The translations under genes and the position numbers were made by a program. DNA of 64,000 nucleotides, from NCBI GenBank assembly GCA_002410065.1, contig DHQB01000027.1:32579-96578 (forward strand). The letters are read 5' to 3'. Positions 36,151 through 42,709 of the stretch are shown here, piece by piece. The stretch is from Bacteroidales bacterium UBA5349. GTDB lineage: Bacteria; Bacteroidota; Bacteroidia; Bacteroidales; Tenuifilaceae. The notes beneath the pieces are model-generated. The model was not told the origin of the DNA, searched no databases, and was given only the letters and a program-made list of their open reading frames with translations. Positions within the stretch are counted from its first letter, which is position 1, and every line of letters starts with the position of its first letter.

Positions 36151-36510
36151 ATGGGAAAATCAGTTTTACGGGATAAGAGTTATCAATTTGCAATTCAAAC
36201 TGTTAGGTTGGTGCAATGGCTGCAAGCAGAAAAGAAGGAATATGTGCTAAGCAAACAGATGTTGCGTAGCGGTACAGCAGTTGGTGCACTAATTCGGGAA
36301 GCCGAATTTGGACAGAGCCATGCGGATTTTATTCATAAATTATCCATTGCATTAAAAGAAGCAAACGAAACGGAGTATTGGCTGTGTTTACTATACGATA
36401 CCAATTATATTAAAGAGGTAGAATTTAAACAAATGCAGACAGAATGTAAGGAACTGATAGCGATTCTTGTGACCTCAATTAAAACGCTGAAACTAAAAAC
36501 TAAAAACTAA
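36151..36510 (+). CDS. Four-helix-bundle protein, S23-related (second copy)
   Basis: A 119-residue helical protein. I use the ATG rather than the TTG two codons upstream, because MGKSVLRDKSYQFAIQTVRL is the usual start of this subfamily. Signatures are LSKQMLRSGTAVGALIREAEFGQS and HKLSIALKEANETEYWLCLL. It is only distantly similar to the copy at 9.45 kb. The coding sequence runs directly into the repeat array, and its last codons (TLKLKTKN) are made of the array itself. The function of the family is not established. Confidence 0.87.
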   Translation: MGKSVLRDKSYQFAIQTVRLVQWLQAEKKEYVLSKQMLRSGTAVGALIREAEFGQSHADFIHKLSIALKEANETEYWLCLLYDTNYIKEVEFKQMQTECKELIAILVTSIKTLKLKTKN

Positions 36511-36836
36511 AAACTAGAAACTAAAAGTTTAAAACTAACAACTAACAACTAACAACTAAAAACTAAGAACTAAGAACTAAAAGTTTAAAACTAACAACTA
36601 AAAACTAGAAACTAAAAACTAGAAACTAAAAGTTTAAAACTAACAACTAACAACTAACAACTAACAACTAACAACTAAAAACTAGAAACTAAAAGTTTAA
36701 AACTAACAACTAAAAACTAAAAACTAAGAACTAGAAACTAAAAGTTAAAAACTAACAACTAGAAACTAACAGTTTAAAACTAACAACTAACAACTAACAA
36801 CTAAAAGTTTAAAACTAGAAGTTAAATATTGAGGCC
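36487..36836. repeat. Long AACTAACAACTAAAAACTAGAAACT array
   Basis: About 350 bp of degenerate units (ACTAACA, ACTAAAA, ACTAGAA, ACTAAGA, with AGTTTAAAACT joins). It is the longest repeat block of the window. Units are not separated by unique spacers, so it is not a CRISPR array. Confidence 0.88.
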
Positions 36837-36879
36837 AATAAACTTTTAACTTTTCGTTTTTATCTTTTCACTTAATATA

Positions 36880-36948
36880 ATGGACTTCACCCTCACATCA
36901 TACAAAACTCTTTTACGGACCTTGCAAGTGGCTATTTCGGTCCAATGA
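36880..36948 (+). pseudogene. 5' fragment of a polysaccharide deacetylase-like gene (A)
   Basis: ATG opens a frame reading MDFTLTSYKTLLRTLQ, which matches the start of the full gene at 34981. The similarity ends after 16 codons at TTGCA, where a sequence resembling an insertion-sequence end begins, and a stop follows seven codons later. Confidence 0.7.
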
Positions 36949-36978
36949 TGCAACCCTTTTCGGTCAAACCGTGCCACT
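36927..36978. mobile_element. Possible insertion-sequence end remnant (IS21-like)
   Basis: AGTGGC at one side and GCCACT at the other are inverted. Between them are two 17-bp direct repeats with 13 matches (TTTCGGTCCAATGATGC and TTTCGGTCAAACCGTGC). Multiple repeats at an end are typical of IS21-family elements. No transposase remains, so the assignment is tentative. Confidence 0.3.
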
Positions 36979-37085
36979 TTGAAAAACAGAGTTTTTCATT
37001 CCAAATCTTTTTAAATATAGCTATGAATAAGAGATATGCATCCAAAACAATTCTTTAAATAATAGGTTTAAGAATAAATAGTATG

Positions 37086-37093
37086 TAAATTTG
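37086..37093 (+). promoter_or_regulatory. Candidate -7 box of the first DUF4143 ATPase
   Basis: TAAATTTG matches TAnnTTTG and lies 26 bp before the ATG. No clear -33 TTG is seen. Confidence 0.5.
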
Positions 37094-37119
37094 CATTGTG
37101 ATTCTAATATTACATAAAA

Positions 37120-38283
37120 ATGATTGCTCGCCATATTACACCTATTCTAAAAAACCGTTTAAAGAAGTTTCCAGTTCTTACACTAACAGGTCCTCGTCAG
37201 TCTGGTAAAACAACTCTTTTAAAAAACGAATTTAAAGATTACTCCTATTTTAATTTGGAAAGAATCGATCATCGTGAACTAATACTTTCTGATCCTATGG
37301 GATTTTTAAAATCACAAGGCCCTAAGGTAATTTTTGACGAAGCCCAGCAAATACCCGAATTATTTAGTTACATTCAGGTAATCTCCGATGAGCTTGGAAC
37401 TCCCGGACAATATATTTTATCGGGCTCGCAAAGTTTTTTAATAAATAATCATATTTCTCAATCATTAGCAGGCAGAGCACATATTAGCCACTTGCTACCT
37501 TTTGGAATAAACGAATTATCTTCCACAGATCAACATATAACAAGCAAAATATTTAAGGGATTTTATCCTCGCTTGCATGACGTGGATATTGAGCCTACCG
37601 AGTTTTACCCTTCGTATATACAAACATACATAGAAAGGGATGTTAGATCTTTAAAAAACATTGAAAATCTGAACACGTTTTCCCGATTTCTTGGTTTATG
37701 CGCAGGACGAATTGGCCAGGTGTTAAATCTTTCTTCTTTAGCAAATGATGCGGGAATAACTGTTAATACCGTTAAATCATGGCTTTCAATATTAGAATCG
37801 AGTTTTATCCTGTTTCAGTTACAGCCTTATCATAAAAAATACAGTAAAAGATTAATAAAATCACCTAAAATTTATTTTTATGATACAGGACTTGCCTGTT
37901 CATTATTAAAAATCCAAAATTCAGAAATGATAAAAACGCATTATTTATATGGTGCTTTATATGAGAATTTTGTAATAAGTGAGATCTTAAAAACACAATA
38001 TCATGCCGGTAAAGCGCCATCCGTATATTATTGGAGAGAAAGTAATGGTACCGAAATTGATTGTATTATTGAATTAGATAAGCAAAAAATAATGGCTATA
38101 GAAATCAAGGGCGGCGAAACATATAATAAAGATTATATTAAAAATCTTAAGAATTTTCCTTCGCAAAAGGGAAAAACAGTAAAAAAATTAATCTATACAG
38201 GCAATAGTTCAACATCAATCTCCGATATCGATCTTGTAAGCCAACATGATTTTCGGAAATTTCTCACCAATTTAATAAATTAG
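37120..38283 (+). CDS. AAA/DUF4143 ATP-binding protein (first)
   Basis: A 387-residue protein with an N-terminal AAA ATPase domain and a C-terminal DUF4143 domain. Walker A is GPRQSGKTT (about 24-32), Walker B is VIFDEAQQ (about 70-77) and a sensor motif ILSGSQSFL follows. The second half has YIERDVRSL, SSFILFQLQPYHKKYSKRLIKSPKIYFYDTGLA and YWRESNGTEIDCIIE, which resembles a nuclease-like fold of the restriction-endonuclease type. Family function is unknown. The genes are often mobile and present in several divergent copies per genome. This gene and its promoter lie exactly between two 5' fragments of a deacetylase-like gene, so it looks inserted. It shares little sequence with the second ATPase of the window. 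Confidence 0.88.
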   Translation: MIARHITPILKNRLKKFPVLTLTGPRQSGKTTLLKNEFKDYSYFNLERIDHRELILSDPMGFLKSQGPKVIFDEAQQIPELFSYIQVISDELGTPGQYILSGSQSFLINNHISQSLAGRAHISHLLPFGINELSSTDQHITSKIFKGFYPRLHDVDIEPTEFYPSYIQTYIERDVRSLKNIENLNTFSRFLGLCAGRIGQVLNLSSLANDAGITVNTVKSWLSILESSFILFQLQPYHKKYSKRLIKSPKIYFYDTGLACSLLKIQNSEMIKTHYLYGALYENFVISEILKTQYHAGKAPSVYYWRESNGTEIDCIIELDKQKIMAIEIKGGETYNKDYIKNLKNFPSQKGKTVKKLIYTGNSSTSISDIDLVSQHDFRKFLTNLIN

Positions 38284-38286
38284 TTT

Positions 38287-38382
38287 GAGGATTTCACCCT
38301 CACAGCATATAAAAGACTCTTACAAACCTTGCAGGCACAAGGCTATAGGTTTATTACGTTTCACGATTACCAGAACCCTTAG
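38287..38382 (+). pseudogene. 5' fragment of a polysaccharide deacetylase-like gene (B)
   Basis: The frame reads EDFTLTAYKRLLQTLQAQGY then RFITFHDYQNP and a stop. It matches codons 2-29 of the full gene at 34981. The start codon is missing (GAG instead of ATG plus GAC). It begins 3 bp after the ATPase stop codon. Confidence 0.7.
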
Positions 38383-38479
38383 TTTTTAGCATTGAAAAAC
38401 AAAAACTCATTAGAAAAAATGTATAAACCAACACAAAGACGTTTGTATAAGTGTATGCTTATAGCTAAAAACCTGCCTG

Positions 38480-38798
38480 CCATGTATACCGTCGGACAAG
38501 CGTTCTGAGCGTTACCGAAGTAAGGTGATCTTTAATTTTCTCGCGTCATTGCGAGACCAACGTTCTTTGTAGGGCAAAGCAATCTTTCATTCCCTCCACG
38601 TCATTGCGAGACCAACGTTCTTTGTAGGGCAAAGCAATCTTTAATTCTTAGATAAAAGTTCGTTCCTTAGTAGATTGCCCCCTCGCAAAGAACGCTCCCT
38701 TCAATGACGGGAAAGACAGATTGCTTCTCCGCTTAATATCTCGTAACCCGCAACCCGCAACCCGCAACTCGCAACCCGCAACCCGCAACCAGTTAACC
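38480..38798. repeat. Tandem GTCATTGCGAGACCAACGTT units and CCCGCAA array
   Basis: Two near-identical copies of about 57 bp (GTCATTGCGAGACCAACGTT through GGGCAAAGCAATCTTT) stand in tandem. A complementary half element (AGATTGCCCCC, AATGACGGG) and a CCCGCAACTCGCAA array follow. No gene. Confidence 0.75.
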
Positions 38799-38851
38799 GA
38801 TTTCTAATCACCGCCACCCCCACGCCTTATCACAAAAAGAAGGAACCGCTC

Positions 38852-38892
38852 AAATCATCAAAACTTACAGATAACGCAAGTTTTGATGATTT
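38852..38892. promoter_or_regulatory. Perfect 14-bp inverted repeat upstream of the second DUF4143 ATPase
   Basis: AAATCATCAAAACT and AGTTTTGATGATTT are exact complements separated by 13 bp. The right arm ends 18 bp before the ATG and just before the -7 box, so the arms cover the region where RNA polymerase would bind. It may be an operator or the end of an inserted module. Confidence 0.6.
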
Positions 38893-38898
38893 ATTTTA

Positions 38899-38906
38899 TA
38901 TATTTG
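38899..38906 (+). promoter_or_regulatory. -7 box of the second DUF4143 ATPase, leaderless transcript likely
   Basis: TATATTTG matches TAnnTTTG and ends 4 bp before the ATG. If used, transcription would begin at or within a few bases of the start codon. Confidence 0.55.
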
Positions 38907-38910
38907 CCCC

Positions 38911-40155
38911 ATGGATAATTACATAAACCGAGAGGAATACATAGACAAGCTGCTGTCGTATAAGGATAAAGACCTCATAAAAGTTGTGAGCGGCTTGCGT
39001 AGGTCAGGCAAAAGTACTTTACTCGAAATTTATCATGAGTATTTGTTAAAACAGGGCATAGGTAAGCGGCAAGTACAGTTTTACAATTTTGAACTTCCTG
39101 AAAATTTTCTAAACAAAACGTGGAGTGATATATATTTCGAGATAAAGAAAAAAATGCAACCCAATAAATCCAACTACATTTTTTTGGATGAAGTACAAAA
39201 CATACCTTTCTTTGAAAAATTAGTGGACGGACTTTTTGCCACCGAAAATACAGATATTTACATTACGGGTTCAAATGCTTTTTTGTTGAGTAGCGAATTA
39301 GCGACCTTATTGAGCGGTCGTTATATCGAAATTTCTATTTTGCCCTTCTCGTTCAAAGAGTACTTAACAGCACGCAATATTGATACAAGCAATAAGTATC
39401 TCAATTACGAGACCTTATTTTTTGATTACGTAAACGAAACTTCATTGCCAAAGGGTGTTAAGCTTCGAGAAAGTGGTTTTGATAAAATTTACGAATATCT
39501 GGAAGCCATCTACAGCACAATAATAGAGAAAGACATAACACAACGACATCAAATAAACGATAAGCGTGCTTTTGCAAACATTGTAAAATTTGTGGCTTCT
39601 AATATTGGAAACCAGCTTTCGCCAAGCAATATCTCCAAAACACTAAAGCAAGACGGACAAAACATACATCACTCCACGGTTGAAAAATATTTGGATTACT
39701 TAGTGGCAAGTTTTGTGTTTTACAAAGTTAACCGATTCGATTTGAAAGGCAAAAAACAGTTGGCTACACAAGAAAAATACTATTTGGTGGACACAGGTTT
39801 ACTGAATATTTTGGCTGGCAAAGAACGAATAACAGAAAGAGGGCACATTTTAGAAAATATTATTTATTTAGAGCTAATACGCAGAGGTAACAAGGTATGG
39901 ACAGGGACAGCCCGAAATACAGAAGTGGACTTTGTGTGCAAAAACCCAATAGGTGAAATTGAATACTATCAAGTGGCATGGCAAATGATAAATGAAGGTA
40001 CAGTAGAACGTGAGTTTGGGGCATTAGAAAAAATCAACGACAACTATCCCAAATATTTACTCACAACAGATTCGTTTACACAGAATAGAAGCGGAATACG
40101 ACATATGAATGTATTTAATTGGCTACTTGAAACAAACGAAAAACTAAAAGTTTAA
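38911..40155 (+). CDS. AAA/DUF4143 ATP-binding protein (second)
   Basis: A 414-residue protein of the same architecture as the first ATPase but a different subfamily. Walker A is SGLRRSGKSTLL (about 24-35), Walker B is YIFLDEVQNI (about 89-98) and the sensor is ITGSNAFLLSSELATLLSGRY. It is followed by the DUF4143 part with IIEKDITQRHQI, FVFYKVNRFDLKGKKQL and a nuclease-like NTEVDFVCKNPIGEIEYYQVAW. Role unknown. Promoter, inverted repeat and start codon are packed within 60 bp, and transcription is probably leaderless. Its 3' end runs into AAACTAAAAGTT repeat DNA, whose codons form the last residues (NEKLKV). Confidence 0.88.
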   Translation: MDNYINREEYIDKLLSYKDKDLIKVVSGLRRSGKSTLLEIYHEYLLKQGIGKRQVQFYNFELPENFLNKTWSDIYFEIKKKMQPNKSNYIFLDEVQNIPFFEKLVDGLFATENTDIYITGSNAFLLSSELATLLSGRYIEISILPFSFKEYLTARNIDTSNKYLNYETLFFDYVNETSLPKGVKLRESGFDKIYEYLEAIYSTIIEKDITQRHQINDKRAFANIVKFVASNIGNQLSPSNISKTLKQDGQNIHHSTVEKYLDYLVASFVFYKVNRFDLKGKKQLATQEKYYLVDTGLLNILAGKERITERGHILENIIYLELIRRGNKVWTGTARNTEVDFVCKNPIGEIEYYQVAWQMINEGTVEREFGALEKINDNYPKYLLTTDSFTQNRSGIRHMNVFNWLLETNEKLKV

Positions 40156-40350
40156 AACTATAAACGAAAAACTAAAAATTAAAAGTTACCGTTTCTACTT
40201 ACGTCATTGCGCGCGTTCTTTGCAAAGCAATCTGTTTCACAGTTTAATAGTTAGTTAGCTACTTATTTTTATAGGTGGCTTTTTTTGTGGTTTCGAGGCA
40301 CAGAAAGAGTACTCTCGAAGACACCCATCCGCAAATTTTTCTAAAAAACA
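40156..40350. repeat. AAACTAAAAATTAAAAG units, GTCATTGCGC half element, TTTCGAGG arm
   Basis: Short repeat cluster between the ATPase and wecB. It contains ACGTCATTGCGCGCGTTC with AAAGCAATCTG, and GTGGTTTCGAGGCAC. No gene. Confidence 0.6.
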
Positions 40351-40362
40351 CATCCAATTAAC

Positions 40363-40370
40363 TATCTTTG
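40363..40370 (+). promoter_or_regulatory. Candidate -7 box for wecB
   Basis: TATCTTTG matches TAnnTTTG and lies 34 bp before the ATG. No good -33 TTG at standard distance. Confidence 0.5.
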
Positions 40371-40404
40371 TTAAAACATTCATCTAACAGCAAAATATAT
40401 TCCC

Positions 40405-41577
40405 ATGAAAATAATCTCCGTAGTGGGTGCTCGCCCAAACTTTATGAAGATAGCACCTTTTGTGCATGCCATAAACGATTATAACACCAAGGCAGCCATT
40501 GCAGGTAAGGAGGATATAGAGCATATACTTGTCCATACGGGTCAGCACTACGACGATCGCATGTCGCAGAACTTTTTTAAGCAGCTGAATATACCTCAAG
40601 CCGATATAAACCTGGGTGTGGGATCGGGAACTCATGCACAGCAGGTTGGGCAAACAATGATTGAGTTTGAAAAGGTACTCCACAAGCATAAACCCGACTG
40701 GGTAGTGGTGGTGGGTGATGTGAATGCTACCCTAGCCTGTTCAGTTACAGCTAAAAAGGAGTGGATAAAGTGTTGCCATATCGAGGCGGGACTTCGCTCT
40801 GGCGATATTACCATGCCCGAAGAGGTGAATCGATTGGTAACCGACAGGCTATCGGATTTGCTATTGACCCCCGATGAAATGTCGTCGGAAAACCTACGCA
40901 AGGAGGGAACAGGGGAGGAGCGTATTGTTTTTGTGGGTAACATAATGATTGATACCCTGGAGGCCAATCGCGAAAAGGCCGAATCGCTCTCAATAGAAGA
41001 TATTATCAAAAATAATTTGGGGGCTAATTATCATCCCAAAGTCGCAACACCAAAAGATGAGTGCTACGCACTGATGACCTTGCACCGGCCATCCAACGTT
41101 GATGATAAAAAGGTGCTTGAGCCCATTATTCGGTTTCTGATGGATGAGGTGGCAAGCGATTACACATTAGTTTGGCCTATCCATCCACGCACCCGCAAAA
41201 ACCTTATGGATTTTGGTCTTTATGATCAGGTGGCCAATCACCCAAACCTTATACTTTTGGAACCTCTGGGTTACTTCGAAATGCTACGCCTAAACATGAG
41301 CGCCAAGGTGATGCTTACCGATAGCGGAGGATTGCAGGAGGAGTGTACCATCCTTGGAACGCCATGCCTAACCTTGCGCTGGAATACCGAAAGACCAATA
41401 ACCCTTCTCGAGTATGGAGGAGCCAGCGTTTTGGTGGGCAACAACGTTGAGCGCATTCGTAAGGAGTATCGCATTGCCATTGCTAAACGCCGAATACCCA
41501 TAAGGCCTAATTTGTGGGATGGGAAGACGGCGGAACGATGTTTGAGGGCGATTCTTAAGAGTGGGAAATTAGGTTAA
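40405..41577 (+). CDS. wecB: Non-hydrolysing UDP-N-acetylglucosamine 2-epimerase
   Basis: A 390-residue enzyme that converts UDP-GlcNAc to UDP-ManNAc for capsule or enterobacterial-antigen-like glycans. Motifs: VVGARPNFMKIAPF (6-19), HTGQHYDDRMSQNFF (about 44-58), VVGDVNATLA, HIEAGLRSGD and MPEEVNR, then TDSGGLQEECTILGTPCLTLR (split) near residue 310. These include the active-site Asp, Glu and His residues of the family. It has its own promoter and is separated from the main capsule run by the ATPase/fragment region. No UDP-ManNAc dehydrogenase is present in the window, so ManNAc itself or an enzyme encoded elsewhere is implied. Confidence 0.95.
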   Translation: MKIISVVGARPNFMKIAPFVHAINDYNTKAAIAGKEDIEHILVHTGQHYDDRMSQNFFKQLNIPQADINLGVGSGTHAQQVGQTMIEFEKVLHKHKPDWVVVVGDVNATLACSVTAKKEWIKCCHIEAGLRSGDITMPEEVNRLVTDRLSDLLLTPDEMSSENLRKEGTGEERIVFVGNIMIDTLEANREKAESLSIEDIIKNNLGANYHPKVATPKDECYALMTLHRPSNVDDKKVLEPIIRFLMDEVASDYTLVWPIHPRTRKNLMDFGLYDQVANHPNLILLEPLGYFEMLRLNMSAKVMLTDSGGLQEECTILGTPCLTLRWNTERPITLLEYGGASVLVGNNVERIRKEYRIAIAKRRIPIRPNLWDGKTAERCLRAILKSGKLG

Positions 41578-41900
41578 GGCTGAGGTTGAGGTTAAGGGGT
41601 GGTAGGTTTCGGGATTCTGCTAAGTCATTGCCTTTTTCCCCACGGCAATGCGATACGCCGAAGGCGGAGAAGCAATCTGTTCCTTCCCACCTCGTCATTG
41701 CGATACCAACGAACTGTATTGGGAGAAGCAATCTTTTATTCCTATATAACTATCACTCCATAAACAGATTTCTTCGTCACAAAAAGCGCTCCCTGTCTTC
41801 GACCTGCCTGACGGTAGGCATGGCAGGCAGGCTCGCAATGACGGATTTGAGTTGCGGCTTACGAGTTAGTAGGTAACCCAAAACTCGTAACTCCAAACCC
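41578..41900. repeat. Repeat cluster downstream of wecB
   Basis: GGCTGAGGTTGAGGTTAAGG units, two GTCATTGCGA half elements with AAGCAATCT, and a complementary arm (ACAGATTTCTTCGTC, then GCAATGACGG) interrupted by a CCTGCCTGACGGTAGGCATG-type palindrome. CCCGCAACC-like units close it. No gene. Confidence 0.65.
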
Positions 41901-41918
41901 GCAACCACATAGTTTCAT

Positions 41919-41966
41919 AAAAAATCCCTTGCTAAACTTCACGCGAAGTTGGCAAGGGATTTTTTT
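41919..41966. terminator. Strong bidirectional intrinsic terminator
   Basis: AAAAAATCCCTTGC pairs with GCAAGGGATTTTTT, and an inner AACTTC/GAAGTT hairpin closes the loop. A and T tracts on both sides let it end transcription of wecB from the left and of the GIY-YIG gene from the right. Confidence 0.8.
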
Positions 41967-42096
41967 AATATCTGAATCTCTCATTTCTTCTGTGCTCGGT
42001 GGTTTCGAGAGCTTCAACCATCTAGTGTCCGGTGCCTTCAGTGTTCTGTGGTTTCGAGGGCCTCAACCACCGAGTATTCTGTATCTGAATTTCTCA

Positions 42097-42240
42097 TTTC
42101 TTCGGTGACTGAGGCCCTCGCTTCTTCGGTGACTGAGGCCCTCGCTTCTTCGGTGACTGAGGCCCTCGCTTCTTCGGTGCCTGAGGCCCTCGCTTCTTCG
42201 GTGACTGAGGCCCTCGCTTCTTCGGTGACTGAGGCCCTCG
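42097..42240. repeat. Six tandem 24-bp TTCGGTGACTGAGGCCCTCG units
   Basis: Six adjacent copies of a 24-bp unit that differ at only two or three positions. The unit contains the TGAGGCCCTCG core of the dispersed TTCGAGAGCCTCAG family. There are no spacers. All frames lack stops, so the long frames across it (for example repeating SVTEALAS) are artefacts. Confidence 0.9.
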
Positions 42241-42243
42241 AAG

Positions 42244-42531
42244 TCACAAATCCCTATAAGCCCTAGAAAGAAAGGGTAAATTATTTTCACTCCCCTCTAT
42301 TAACGCTTCTTTTTTCTTCCTACTCCACCCCTGCACCTGTTTTTCTCGGTAAAAGGCTTCATCAATCCTCTGAAATTCTTCATAGTACACCAATCTTACA
42401 GGAAGTCTCTTCTTTGTGTGGTTTGCTCCCTCACCCTCATTGTGCTGTTGCAGTCTAAGTTCTAAATCCTTTGTGCTCCCTGTGTAGTAACTTCCATCGG
42501 AACATTCAAGAATGTACATGTAGGCTTGCAT
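42244..42531 (-). CDS. GIY-YIG nuclease family protein
   Basis: A 95-residue single-domain protein of the UPF0213/YhbQ-like GIY-YIG group. It has YMYILECSDGSYYTGSTKDLELRLQQH (GIY-YIG variant YMY..YYTG plus the conserved Arg), HTKKRLPVRLVYYEEF, and EAFYREKQVQGWSRKKKEALI with the metal-binding Glu. Such proteins may cleave branched or damaged DNA, but most are uncharacterised. The last codons and the stop fall in the flanking TTCGAGGGCCTCAG repeat, so the original C-terminus may have been replaced. It has no operon partner. Confidence 0.85.
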   Translation of the reverse strand: MQAYMYILECSDGSYYTGSTKDLELRLQQHNEGEGANHTKKRLPVRLVYYEEFQRIDEAFYREKQVQGWSRKKKEALIEGSENNLPFLSRAYRDL

Positions 42532-42544
42532 AATAGCTGTTTTA

Positions 42545-42708
42545 TTGTTTTGTGCCTTCGATGCTCTGTGCCTTCGAGAGCCACTTCGATGGACTCAGTG
42601 CATCGCTCAGGCACCGCTCGGGACCATGGTTTCGAGAGTATTAGTTTCGTGTCTTCGAGAGCCTCAGACACCAGATATCCGGTGGTTGAGGCTCTCGAAA
42701 CCACCGAA
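42545..42708. repeat. TTCGAGAGCCTC repeats between the GIY-YIG and giant genes
   Basis: Several arms (CTTCGAGAGCCACTTCGATG, TTTCGAGAGTATTAG, CTTCGAGAGCCTCAGACACC, GAGGCTCTCGAAACCACC). The block touches the stop codon of the giant gene. Confidence 0.7.
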
Positions 42709-42709
42709 G

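Noticed and set aside
36487..36836. Long repeat array as a CRISPR or origin region
   Set aside because: Units are 7-8 bp and degenerate, with no spacers. No DnaA boxes or replication genes lie nearby.
42097..42240. Regular repeats that could suggest a CRISPR array
   Set aside because: Units of 24 bp are directly adjacent with no unique spacers, and no cas gene is present.
42038..42290. Three overlapping frames of about 70 codons on both strands
   Set aside because: All come from the 24-bp tandem repeat, which has no stops in any frame.
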